Shown piece by piece: positions 51,181 through 59,220 of a DNA stretch of 64,000 nucleotides. The translations under genes were made by a program, and so were the position numbers. The stretch comes from Variovorax sp. MHTC-1 (lineage in GTDB: Bacteria > Pseudomonadota > Gammaproteobacteria > Burkholderiales > Burkholderiaceae_C). Below the pieces are notes generated by a model that was not told the origin of the DNA, searched no databases, and saw only the letters and a list, made by a program, of their open reading frames with translations. The stretch lies in NCBI RefSeq assembly GCF_003984645.1, contig NZ_RWKI01000005.1, positions 124,001 through 188,000 on the forward strand, given 5' to 3'. Every line of letters begins with the position of its first letter. Within the stretch, counting starts at the first letter, position 1.

Positions 51181-51190
51181 AGAGAAGACT

Positions 51191-52717
51191 TCACATCACC
51201 GCACCCACCTGCCACGGCACGAATTCGTTCTGCCCGTAGCCGTGCTTCTCGCTCTTGCTCTGCTCGCCCGATGCCGTCGCCAGCACCAGCTCGAAGATGC
51301 GCTGCCCCATCTCCTGGATCGACACCGTGCCTTCGACGATCTCGCCGCAGTTGATGTCCATGTCTTCTTCCTGCCGCTGCCACAGCGCCGAGTTGGTCGC
51401 GAGCTTGAGCGAAGGCGAGGGCGCGCAGCCGTAGGCCGAGCCGCGGCCGGTGGTGAAGCAGATCATGTTGGCGCCGCCCGCCACCTGGCCGGTCGCGCTC
51501 ACCGGGTCGTAGCCCGGCGTGTCCATGTAAACGAAGCCGTGCGCGGTCACCGGCTCGGCGTATTCGTACACCGCCTCGAGGTTGCTGGTGCCGCCCTTGG
51601 CCACCGCGCCCAGCGACTTCTCGAGGATGGTGGTGAGCCCTCCGGCCTTGTTGCCGGGCGAGGGGTTGTTGTTCATCTCGCCCTCGTTGATCTCGGTGTA
51701 GTGCTCCCACCAGCGGATGCGCTCGACCAGCTTCTCGCCGACCTCGCGCTTCACCGCACGGCGCGTGAGCAGGTGCTCGGCACCGTAGACCTCGGGCGTT
51801 TCCGACAGGATGGCGGTGCCGCCGTGCGCCACCAGCAGGTCGACCGCAGCGCCCAGCGCCGGGTTGGCGCTGATGCCCGAATAGCCGTCCGAGCCGCCGC
51901 ACTGCAGGCCGATGGTGATGTGCGCCGCGCTGCAGGGCTCGCGCTTCGCCGCGTTGGCGCGCGGCAGCATCTCGTTGATGAGCGCCACGCCTTTTTCCAC
52001 CGTCTTGCGCGTGCCGCCCGTGTCTTGGATGTTGAAGACGCGGAAGTTCTCGCCCTCGGCGAGGTTGCCGGTCGCGAGCCAGGCGTTGATCTGGTTGGCC
52101 TCGCAGCCGAGGCCCACCACCAGCACGGCCGCGAAGTTGGCGTGCGTGGCGTAGCCAGTCAGCGTGCGCTCGAGGATCTGCATGCCCATGCCGCCGGTGT
52201 CCATGCCGCAGCCGGTGCCGTGCGTGAGCGCGACCACGCCGTCGACGTTGGGGTAGTCGGCGAGCGCCGCCGGATTGGTCCTGCGCGAGAAGTGGTCGGC
52301 GATGGCGCGCGCCGCGGTGGCCGAGCAGTTCACGCTCGTCAACACGCCGATGTAGTTGCGCGTGGCCACGCGGCCGTCGGCGCGCTTGATGCCCATGAAG
52401 GTGGCTTCGCGCCGTGCGGGCGGCGGCTTCACGTCGGCGCCGTAGGCGTAGTCGCGCTCGAAGTGGCCCTTGTCGGGGCCCATGTCGAGGTTGTGCGTGT
52501 GCACGTGCTCGCCGGGCGCGATCGGCTTGCTCGCGAAGCCGATGATTTGGTTGTAGCGGCGCACCGGCTCGCCTTGCGCGATGGCGCGCACGGCGATCTT
52601 GTGGCCGGGCGGGACCAGGCCGCGGGCCGTGACGCTTTCGACCGGCGTGCCGCCGACGAGCTGGCCGCGCGCGATGACGACGTCGTCGGCGGGGTGGAGG
52701 CGGATAAAGGGATTCAT
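51191..52717 (-). CDS. UxaA/GarD-type sugar-acid dehydratase
   Basis: 508 residues. The N-terminal SAF-like domain (NPFIRLHPADDVVIARGQLV) and the large C-terminal domain (GLGCEANQINAWL, then GLQCGGSDGYSGISANPALG and NPSPGNKAGG) match altronate/galactarate dehydratases, which remove water using an iron cofactor. The cysteines in GYGC-type positions fit the metal site. With the downstream genes it may act on a 6-deoxy or uronic-derived aldonate. The gene is followed by a repeat, and a TRAP transporter gene lies 24 bases upstream. Confidence 0.88.
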   Translation of the reverse strand: MNPFIRLHPADDVVIARGQLVGGTPVESVTARGLVPPGHKIAVRAIAQGEPVRRYNQIIGFASKPIAPGEHVHTHNLDMGPDKGHFERDYAYGADVKPPPARREATFMGIKRADGRVATRNYIGVLTSVNCSATAARAIADHFSRRTNPAALADYPNVDGVVALTHGTGCGMDTGGMGMQILERTLTGYATHANFAAVLVVGLGCEANQINAWLATGNLAEGENFRVFNIQDTGGTRKTVEKGVALINEMLPRANAAKREPCSAAHITIGLQCGGSDGYSGISANPALGAAVDLLVAHGGTAILSETPEVYGAEHLLTRRAVKREVGEKLVERIRWWEHYTEINEGEMNNNPSPGNKAGGLTTILEKSLGAVAKGGTSNLEAVYEYAEPVTAHGFVYMDTPGYDPVSATGQVAGGANMICFTTGRGSAYGCAPSPSLKLATNSALWQRQEEDMDINCGEIVEGTVSIQEMGQRIFELVLATASGEQSKSEKHGYGQNEFVPWQVGAVM

Positions 52718-52741
52718 CGTGTGTGTGTCCTGATCGGGGGG

Positions 52742-54136
52742 TCAGAAGAACATTTTCGGCAACCACAGTACCAGCGAAGGCATGTAGGTGATCGCCACCA
52801 GGCTCAAGAGCAGCGGGAACAGCCACGGCAGGATCGCCATCGTCGTGCGCTCGAAGCTCAGGCCCGCCACGCGCGCCAGCACGAAGAGCACCATGCCCAT
52901 CGGCGGGTGCAGCAGGCCGATCATCAGGTTGAGCACCATCACCAGGCCGAAGTGCACCGGGTCGACGCCGAGCTGGATCGCGATCGGCAGCAGGATGGGC
53001 ACCAGGATCGTGATCGCGGCCGTCGGCTCCAGGAAGCAGCCGACGAAGAGCATCAGCAGGTTGGCCAGGAGCAGGAAGACCCAGGCCTCCTTGGTGAAGG
53101 CCAGCACCCAGCTCGCGATGTCTGCCGTGACGCCGGTGGCCGTCAGCATCCAGCCGAAGATCGAGGCCGCGGCCACGATGAAGAGCACGGTGGAGGTGGT
53201 CTCGATGGTGTCGAGGCAGACCTTGACGAACATCTTCCACGTGAGCGTGCGGTACCAGGCGAAGCCGAGGATCATGGCCCACACGCAGGCTGCGATCGCG
53301 CCCTCGGTGGGCGTGAAGAGGCCGGTGGTCATGCCGCCGATCAGGAGCACCGGCGTCATGATGGGCAAGAGCGCCTCGAAGCGGAAGATCCTGTCGAGCA
53401 CGAAGAGCGCAGCCAGCCCCGCGAACACGGTGATCTGCGCCGGCGCACCGAGCTTGACCACCAGCACCCACAGGAGCAGCGGCCAGCCGATCACCACCGC
53501 GAGCTCGCACAGCGCCTTGAAGAGCCGCGTGCTCGAGAACTTAACGTCGCCGCCCCAGCTGTTCTTGTGGGCGAAGTAGGCGACGGTGAACATCATCAGC
53601 AAGGCCATCATCGCGCCCGGCAGGAGGCCCGCGAGGAACAGCGCGCCCACCGAGACGTTGGCCATCATCCCGTAGATCACGAAGGGCAGGCTGGGCGGAA
53701 TGATGGGGCCGAGCGTGGCCGACGCGGCCGTCACGCCGACGGCGAATTCGGTCGAGTAGCCGTGCTCCTTCATAGCCTTGATCTCGATGGTGCCCAGGCC
53801 CGCGGCATCGGCGATGGCGGTGCCGCTCATGCCGGCGAAGATCACCGAGCCGACCACGTTCACGTGGCCGAGCCCGCCCTTGAGCCAGCCGACCAGCGCC
53901 AGCGCGAAGTTGTAGATGCGCGTGGTGATGCCGGCGTTGTTCATCAGGTTGCCGGCCAGGATGAAGAAGGGCACGGCGAGCAGCGGAAAGCTGTCGATGC
54001 CGCTCACCATGCGGTGGATCACCACGAAGGGCGGCAGCGTGCCCGACATCAGGATGTAGGCCAGCGAGGCGCCGGCCATCGCGATCGCGACCGGGACGCC
54101 GCCGGCCATGAAGACCAGGAAGAAAATCTTGAGCAT
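52742..54136 (-). CDS. dctM: TRAP transporter large permease (DctM type)
   Basis: 464 residues with about twelve hydrophobic helices. FLVFMAGGVPVAIAMAGASL opens the protein, followed by PLLAVPFFILAGNLMNNAGI and the GMSGTAIADAAGLGTIEIKA segment typical of DctM. It moves a dicarboxylate or sugar acid into the cell, using the sodium or proton gradient with DctQ and DctP. It starts 9 bases after the DctQ stop. It is slightly longer than the usual 425 or so residues because of an extended loop around residues 195-260. Confidence 0.95.
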   Translation of the reverse strand: MLKIFFLVFMAGGVPVAIAMAGASLAYILMSGTLPPFVVIHRMVSGIDSFPLLAVPFFILAGNLMNNAGITTRIYNFALALVGWLKGGLGHVNVVGSVIFAGMSGTAIADAAGLGTIEIKAMKEHGYSTEFAVGVTAASATLGPIIPPSLPFVIYGMMANVSVGALFLAGLLPGAMMALLMMFTVAYFAHKNSWGGDVKFSSTRLFKALCELAVVIGWPLLLWVLVVKLGAPAQITVFAGLAALFVLDRIFRFEALLPIMTPVLLIGGMTTGLFTPTEGAIAACVWAMILGFAWYRTLTWKMFVKVCLDTIETTSTVLFIVAAASIFGWMLTATGVTADIASWVLAFTKEAWVFLLLANLLMLFVGCFLEPTAAITILVPILLPIAIQLGVDPVHFGLVMVLNLMIGLLHPPMGMVLFVLARVAGLSFERTTMAILPWLFPLLLSLVAITYMPSLVLWLPKMFF

Positions 54137-54145
54137 GTTGTTGTT

Positions 54146-54703
54146 CTAGCGATCCGCCAGGGTGGATTCGGGGCGTTCGAGCACGCTGTAGCCGCGCTGC
54201 CAATGCACGCGCGCGACCTGCACCGAGCGCCAGGCCATCGCGGCAAAGCCGAACAGGCAGAGGCCGTAGACGATGTTCATCGGCAGGTCGACGATGGTCA
54301 TGCGGGTCTGGTTGCCGATCTTCAGCATCATTTGCATCGTCATGACAGTCGCCGCCACGAAGAAGGCGATGCGCAGCACATCGACCGCGCGCGACAGCCA
54401 TCGCCCCATGGCGGCCGGCATGTGGCGGTAGAAGAAGTCGACCTGGATCTGGTTGTTCTTGGCCACGCCGATGGCGGCACCGACGAACACCACGCCGATC
54501 AGCATGTAGCGCGCCACTTCTTCCGTCCAGGCTGCCGAGTCGTTCATCACGTAGCGCGTGACGAATTGATAGAACACGGTCAGCCCGAGCAGCCAGAAGA
54601 TGCCCAGCGCGATCCAGCCCTCGGCGATGGTGCCGGAAAGATCGACCACTTCGTCTTCCGCATGGAAGTGGCCTTCGTCGTCGATGATTTTGGATTCGGT
54701 CAT
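54146..54703 (-). CDS. dctQ: TRAP transporter small permease (DctQ type)
   Basis: 185 residues with four hydrophobic helices (IALGIFWLLGLTVFYQFVTR, then YMLIGVVFVGAAIGVAKNNQ, and others). NDSAAWTEEVARYMLIGV is the family hallmark around residue 60. The N-terminal 30 residues are acidic and cytoplasmic. It partners DctM downstream. The gap to the DctP gene upstream is filled by the hairpin repeat at 54717, so the operon is interrupted but not split by another gene. Confidence 0.92.
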   Translation of the reverse strand: MTESKIIDDEGHFHAEDEVVDLSGTIAEGWIALGIFWLLGLTVFYQFVTRYVMNDSAAWTEEVARYMLIGVVFVGAAIGVAKNNQIQVDFFYRHMPAAMGRWLSRAVDVLRIAFFVAATVMTMQMMLKIGNQTRMTIVDLPMNIVYGLCLFGFAAMAWRSVQVARVHWQRGYSVLERPESTLADR

Positions 54704-54716
54704 GGTTTCCTGTCTT

Positions 54717-54832
54717 GCTCCCTCTCCCTCTGGGAGAGGGCGGGGGTGAGGGCGCCGGGCCGTCGATCAGACTCGCACCTCATCGACCGCCCCACCCTCA
54801 CCCCAACCCTCTCCCAAAAAGGGAGAGGGAGT
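54717..54832. repeat. Paired inverted hairpin repeat, copy B
   Basis: The left half begins CTCCCTCTCCCTCTGGGAGA; the right half, read on the other strand, begins CTCCCTCTCCCTTTTTGGGA, and both continue with GGGTGAGGG and GTCGAT. The inverted arms are about 50 bases. It lies between dctP and dctQ and may set the level of permease relative to binding protein by blocking or stabilising RNA. Confidence 0.8.
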
Positions 54833-54844
54833 GAAGTCAGTCAG

Positions 54845-55840
54845 TCACTTGATGGCGACGATCCGGTCGTAGTCCTGCTGCCGGTACCCATGGTCCGTCG
54901 GCTTGGTGCTCTTCAGCACCGCTTCGCGGAACGCGTTCTTGTCGACCGTGATGACGTTGTTGCCCTTCTTCTTGAACTCCTCGGCCAGGCGGATTTCGGA
55001 GGCGATGATCTCGCGGCCGGTCTTCTCTGCCGCCTCCTGCATCACGTCGCTGAAGATCTTCTTCTCGTCGGCCGAGAGCTTGCCCCACAGCTGGCCCGAG
55101 ACGATGGTCAGCAGCGAATCGACGATGTGCCCGGTGAGCGAGATGTTCTTCTGCACCTCGTAGAACTTCTTGGCCTCGATGGTCGGCAGCGGGTTCTCCT
55201 GCGCATCGACGGTGCCGTTCTGCAGCGCGAGGTAGACCTCGGCAAAGGCGATCGGCGTCGGGTTGGCGCCCAACGCCTTGGGGAAGGCCAGGTAGGCCGG
55301 CGCGTCGGGCACGCGGATCTTCAGGCCCTTCATGTCCTCGGGCTTGGCCACCGGCCTGGCCGCGCTGGACGTGACGTGGCGCGCGCCATAGTAGTTGAGC
55401 GCGGTGATGTGGTTGCCCGTCTTGTCGTCGTAGCCCTTGGCGAGTTCCTTGAAGACGTCGCTCTTCGCGTACTTGAGCTGGTGCTCGGCGTCGCGGAAGA
55501 TGAACGGGAAGTACGACACCGCGAGCGGCTGGTAGCTGCGGCCCGCGAAGCTCGCCCCCGAAAGAATGATGTCGACCGTGCCCAGCGTGAGGCCCTGGTT
55601 GATGTCGGCTTCCTTGCCCAGGCTGGAGGCCGGGAAGACCTGGATGTCGTACTTGCCGTTGGTGCGCTTCTTGATTTCCTCGCCGGCCCACACCGAGTAC
55701 TTGTGGAAGGGCTCGGAGGTCTCGTAGACGTGGGCCCACTTGAGCTTGGTCTGGGCCTGGGCCGTGCCGAGGGCTCCGAGGGCGGCTGCTGCGAGCGCGC
55801 AGGCCGCGAGGGTCTTGAGTGCAAAACGCTTGGTGCTCAT
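54845..55840 (-). CDS. dctP: TRAP transporter substrate-binding protein (DctP type)
   Basis: 331 residues. A signal peptide (KTLAACALAAAALGALGTAQ) precedes KLKWAHVYETSEPFHKYS. The ligand-binding Arg is expected in KGLKIRVPDAPAYLA, and EVYLALQNGTVDAQENPL is the conserved family motif. It binds the sugar acid in the periplasm and hands it to DctQM. The GntR-type regulator stop overlaps its start as ATGA (55837..55840), so regulator and transporter are translated together. Confidence 0.95.
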   Translation of the reverse strand: MSTKRFALKTLAACALAAAALGALGTAQAQTKLKWAHVYETSEPFHKYSVWAGEEIKKRTNGKYDIQVFPASSLGKEADINQGLTLGTVDIILSGASFAGRSYQPLAVSYFPFIFRDAEHQLKYAKSDVFKELAKGYDDKTGNHITALNYYGARHVTSSAARPVAKPEDMKGLKIRVPDAPAYLAFPKALGANPTPIAFAEVYLALQNGTVDAQENPLPTIEAKKFYEVQKNISLTGHIVDSLLTIVSGQLWGKLSADEKKIFSDVMQEAAEKTGREIIASEIRLAEEFKKKGNNVITVDKNAFREAVLKSTKPTDHGYRQQDYDRIVAIK

Positions 55841-56571
55841 TTTCTTGTCTCCGGTGGTGGGTGAGTGAAGAGATTGGCGCGGCGCCAGCTGGCGCTGAAG
55901 CGCTGGTGCGACTTGTCCATGTGCGCGTGCATCGCGCTGCGCGCCGCATCGGCATCGCGCGCCGCGATCGCGTCGCGGATCGCCTCGTGCTCGGCGATGG
56001 CGCTGCGCCACGACTTCACGGTCTCGAAGTAGCCGCCCAGGCGCGTGAAGATCGGGCCCTTGCGCGAATCCCAGAAGGCCTGCACGGTTTCGGCGAGCAC
56101 CACGTTGCCGCAGCACTCCACGATCGCGAGGTGGAAGGCGCGGTCCCCATCGAGCGGCATCTGGTTGCGGTCGGCCAGCTCGCGCATGCGCTCGATGGCG
56201 CGCGTCATTGCTTCGATGTCCTTGCGCTTGGCGAGCCCGGCCGCGATCGCCGCGGTTTCGCCCTCGACCACGCGGCGCGCGCGGATCAGTTCGAGCGGGC
56301 CCCATTCGGTGGCGGCCACGGGCGCTGCGGCGCGGTGCGAGCGGTCGAGCACGTAGACGCCGGAGCCGGTGCGCACCTCGACCCAGCCCTCGACCTCGAG
56401 CGCGATCAACGCCTCGCGCACCGAGGGCCGGCTCACGCCCAGCTGCTTGGCCAGGTCGCGCTCGGCCGGAAGGCGCGCGCCGGCGGCGAACTCGCCCTTG
56501 GCGATCAGCGCGCGCAGCTGGTCGGCGATCTGGCGGTAGAGGCGCCTGGGTTCGACGGTCTGCAGGGGCAC
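55837..56571 (-). CDS. FadR/GntR family regulator of the sugar-acid locus
   Basis: 244 residues from a GTG at 56571 (VPLQTVEPRRLYRQIADQLR), the usual start for this subfamily; in-frame ATGs lie further upstream (56655). The winged helix-turn-helix has GEFAAGARLPAERDLAKQLG and SRPSVREALIALEVEG. The C-terminal FCD domain contains DGDRAFHLAIVECCGN and HEAIRDAIAARDADAARSAM, with the metal-binding histidines. It likely represses the divergent dehydrogenases and its own operon, and releases DNA when the sugar acid or an intermediate binds. An operator candidate lies just upstream. Confidence 0.87.
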   Translation of the reverse strand: MPLQTVEPRRLYRQIADQLRALIAKGEFAAGARLPAERDLAKQLGVSRPSVREALIALEVEGWVEVRTGSGVYVLDRSHRAAAPVAATEWGPLELIRARRVVEGETAAIAAGLAKRKDIEAMTRAIERMRELADRNQMPLDGDRAFHLAIVECCGNVVLAETVQAFWDSRKGPIFTRLGGYFETVKSWRSAIAEHEAIRDAIAARDADAARSAMHAHMDKSHQRFSASWRRANLFTHPPPETRK

Positions 56572-56591
56572 GTGGACGATGGGTTTAAGGG

Positions 56592-56627
56592 TTGTCCTGA
56601 ATTGGACAAGTGGTAAGGCCAATTCAG
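56592..56627. promoter_or_regulatory. Candidate operator between regulator and SDR genes
   Basis: Two overlapping inverted repeats lie in the divergent gap: TTGTCC-6-GGACAA (56592-56609) and CTGAATTGG-13-CCAATTCAG (56597-56627). Inside is TGGTAAGGCCA, close to the TGGT-n-ACCA pattern of FadR-type operators. The site is 20 bases upstream of the regulator start and about 95 bases before the SDR start, suited to control both directions. Confidence 0.6.
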
Positions 56628-56720
56628 AATACGATCCGAAGCGCGATGCAGCCATCGGGCCAAACCCTGAACGCCTGCATCGCTTCCTTTTTTTGCGACC
56701 AGACCCGACGAGGACATCCC

Positions 56721-57455
56721 ATGAGACTGAAGGGCAAGACCGCGCTCGTGACCGCGGCCGGGCAGGGCATCGGCCATGCCAGCGCACTCGCACTCGCCGC
56801 CGAGGGCGCGCAGGTCTTCGCGACCGACGTCAACGAGGCGCTGCTCGCGCGCTACGCGGGCGTCGCCAACATCCAGGCCGCGAAGCTCGACGTGCTCGAC
56901 AAGGCCGCCATCGACGCCTTCACCAAGACCCTGCCCGCGCTCGACATCCTGTTCAACTGCGCGGGCGTGGTGCACAACGGCGCCGCCTTGCAGGCCAGCG
57001 ACGACGACCTGGACTTCGCCTTTCGCCTCAACGTGCGCGCCCAGTTGTGGCTGATCCAGGCCGTGCTGCCCGGCATGCTGGCCGCGGGCCGCGGCAGCAT
57101 CATCAACATGGCCAGCGTGTGCTCGAGCATCAAGGGCCTGCCCAACCGCTGCGTCTACGGCACCACCAAGGCCGCGGTGCTGGGGCTCACCAAGAGCGTT
57201 GCGGCCGACTATGTGGGACAGGGCATCCGCTGCAATGCGGTGTGTCCGGGCACGGTCGACACGCCTTCGCTGGGCGAGCGCATCAATGCCAACGCCGACC
57301 CGGTCGAGGCGCGCCGTGCCTTCATCGCGCGCCAGCCGATGGGGCGGCTGGCGCAGGCCGAGGAGATCGCGCCCCTGGTGGTGTTCCTCGCCAGCGACGA
57401 GTCGCAGTTCGTCACCGGCCAGGCCTACGCGGCCGACGGCGGCATCACCATATGA
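56721..57455 (+). CDS. SDR, probable 2-keto-3-deoxy-L-fuconate-type dehydrogenase
   Basis: 244 residues from ATG 56721 with GAGG 8 bases before. The cofactor site is TAAGQGIGHASALALAAEGA with DVNEALLARY, and catalysis uses Ser in MASVCSSIKG and Tyr-Lys in YGTTKAAVLG. The N-terminus MRLKGKTALVTAAGQGIGHA resembles the KDF dehydrogenase of L-fucose and L-fuconate pathways. It would oxidise the 2-keto-3-deoxy acid formed by a dehydratase. The ATGA overlap with the second SDR shows one operon. Confidence 0.8.
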   Translation: MRLKGKTALVTAAGQGIGHASALALAAEGAQVFATDVNEALLARYAGVANIQAAKLDVLDKAAIDAFTKTLPALDILFNCAGVVHNGAALQASDDDLDFAFRLNVRAQLWLIQAVLPGMLAAGRGSIINMASVCSSIKGLPNRCVYGTTKAAVLGLTKSVAADYVGQGIRCNAVCPGTVDTPSLGERINANADPVEARRAFIARQPMGRLAQAEEIAPLVVFLASDESQFVTGQAYAADGGITI

Positions 57456-58198
57456 ACCAGCTCGACTTCGCCGGCCGGCACGCGGTCGTCACCGGCGGCG
57501 CGACGGGGCTGGGCTACGGCATCGCGCAGAGGCTCATCGCCTCCGGCGGCAGCGTGACCTTGTGGGACCGCGACGGCGAAGCGGTCACCAAGGCCGCCTG
57601 GGCGCTCGGCGCCAAGGCCTTCGCGCTCACGGTCGACGTGTCGCAGCAGCCCTCGGTGGCCAAGGCCGTGGCGGCCACGCTGGCGCAGGCGAAGCGCATC
57701 GACGCGCTGGTCAACAGCGCCGGCATCACCGGGCCCAACACCAAGCTCTGGGACTATCCCGTCGATGCGTGGCGGCAGGTGATGGAGGTCAACATCAATG
57801 GCGTTTTCCTGTGCTGCCGCGAGGTCGTGCCGCAGATGCGCAGGCAGGGCTATGGCCGCATCGTCAACATCGCCTCGGTCGCCGGCAAGGAAGGCAATCC
57901 CAACGCCAGCGCCTACAGCGCGAGCAAGGCGGCCGTGATCGCGCTCACCAAGTCGCTCGGCAAGGAGCTGGCCGACACCGGCATCCGCGTCAACTGCGTG
58001 ACGCCGGCCGCGGTGAAGACCGCGATCTTCGAGCAGATGTCGCCCGAGCACATCGCCTTCATGCTCTCGAAGATCCCGATGGGCCGCTTCGGCACGGTGG
58101 AGGAGATCGCCTCCATGGTGAGCTGGCTTTGCACCGAAGATTGCTCCTTTTCCACCGGCGCCGTGTTCGACCTGTCCGGCGGCCGCTCCACCTACTGA
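57452..58198 (+). CDS. Second SDR oxidoreductase of the sugar-acid operon
   Basis: 248 residues from ATG 57452 overlapping the previous stop. The motifs are TGGATGLGYGIAQRL, NSAGITGPNTKLWDYPVD, Ser in IASVAGKEGNPNASAY and Tyr-Lys in YSASKAAVIA. It resembles sugar or 2-keto-3-deoxy-L-rhamnonate dehydrogenases, which act earlier or in parallel to the first SDR. Two SDRs in one operon may serve sugar oxidation and keto-deoxy acid oxidation. Which does what cannot be told. Confidence 0.8.
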   Translation: MNQLDFAGRHAVVTGGATGLGYGIAQRLIASGGSVTLWDRDGEAVTKAAWALGAKAFALTVDVSQQPSVAKAVAATLAQAKRIDALVNSAGITGPNTKLWDYPVDAWRQVMEVNINGVFLCCREVVPQMRRQGYGRIVNIASVAGKEGNPNASAYSASKAAVIALTKSLGKELADTGIRVNCVTPAAVKTAIFEQMSPEHIAFMLSKIPMGRFGTVEEIASMVSWLCTEDCSFSTGAVFDLSGGRSTY

Positions 58199-58224
58199 AC
58201 TCCCAAGAAAGAAGAAAGGCACAC

Positions 58225-59079
58225 ATGAAACTTGTTCGCTACGGCAACCCCGGCAAGGAGAAGCCCGGCCTCATCGACGACAACGGCCAGTTGCGCGACC
58301 TGAGCGGAGTGGTCGAAGACATCGGCCCCAAGCAATTGGGCGATGCCGCGCTCGCCAAGCTGCGCAAGCTGAAGACCGACAAGCTGCCGCTGGTCAAGGG
58401 CAAGCCGCGCTACGGCAGCCCGGTGGCCGATGTGGGCAAGTTCATCGCCATCGGCCTTAACTACGCCGACCATGCGGCCGAGTCGGGCCTGCCGATTCCG
58501 GCCGAGCCGGTGGTCTTCATGAAGGCCACCAGCTGCATCCAGGGCCCGAACGATCCGGTCATGCTGCCCAAGAACTCGGTCAAGAGCGACTGGGAGGTGG
58601 AGCTCGGCGTGGTGATCGGCGCCCAGGCGCGCTACGTCTCGCAGAAGAGCGCACTCGACTACGTGGCCGGCTACTGCGTCATCAACGACGTGAGCGAACG
58701 CGAGTACCAGATCGAGCGCGGCGGCACCTGGGACAAGGGCAAGGGCTGCGATACCTTCGGCCCCATCGGCCCCTGGCTGGTGACGCGCGACGAGGTGCCC
58801 AACCCGCAGAAGCTCGCGATGTGGCTGGACCTCAACGGCAAGCGCATGCAGACCGGCAATACCAGGACCATGATCTTCAACATCGCAAAGATCGTGAGCT
58901 ACGTGAGCCAGTTCATGACGCTCGTGCCCGGCGACGTCATCACCACCGGTACGCCGCCCGGCGTCGGCCTCGGCATGAAGCCGCCGCTCTATCTGAAGAA
59001 GGGCGACGTGATGACGCTGGGCATCGAGGGGCTCGGGGAGCAGCGGCAGGAAGTGGTGGGGTTCAAGCTGCTGTCCTGA
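58225..59079 (+). CDS. FAH-family hydrolase, probable 2,4-diketo-3-deoxy-L-fuconate/rhamnonate hydrolase
   Basis: 284 residues. The N-terminus MKLVRYGNPGKEKPGLID leads to GKFIAIGLNYADHAAESG, then SDWEVELGVVIG with the metal-binding acids, YCVINDVSEREYQ, and TTGTPPGVGLG. These match fumarylacetoacetate-hydrolase-fold enzymes that split the diketo acid to pyruvate and lactate in the oxidative L-fucose/L-rhamnose pathways. It is 26 bases after the second SDR. Together with the TRAP system and a dehydratase it supports a 6-deoxy-aldonate route. Confidence 0.88.
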   Translation: MKLVRYGNPGKEKPGLIDDNGQLRDLSGVVEDIGPKQLGDAALAKLRKLKTDKLPLVKGKPRYGSPVADVGKFIAIGLNYADHAAESGLPIPAEPVVFMKATSCIQGPNDPVMLPKNSVKSDWEVELGVVIGAQARYVSQKSALDYVAGYCVINDVSEREYQIERGGTWDKGKGCDTFGPIGPWLVTRDEVPNPQKLAMWLDLNGKRMQTGNTRTMIFNIAKIVSYVSQFMTLVPGDVITTGTPPGVGLGMKPPLYLKKGDVMTLGIEGLGEQRQEVVGFKLLS

Positions 59080-59220
59080 CGCGCGCCGCCGCGACGGCTG
59101 AGCTGCGCGAGGTTCGGACTACATGGAGTGTGGGTCGACGCCGAGGTTGAAGGACGGGGAGGCCGCGAACATGGGCCCTCGTCCCTTCGTTCAATCACTC
59201 GGTCAACCAGGAGCAGCTCC

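Noticed and set aside
51242..55864. Very long open frame (about 1540 codons) on the plus strand opposite the sugar-acid genes
   Set aside because: It is antisense to well-supported genes (dehydratase, DctM, DctQ, DctP) and has the His/Arg/Asp-rich composition of a GC-rich shadow frame.
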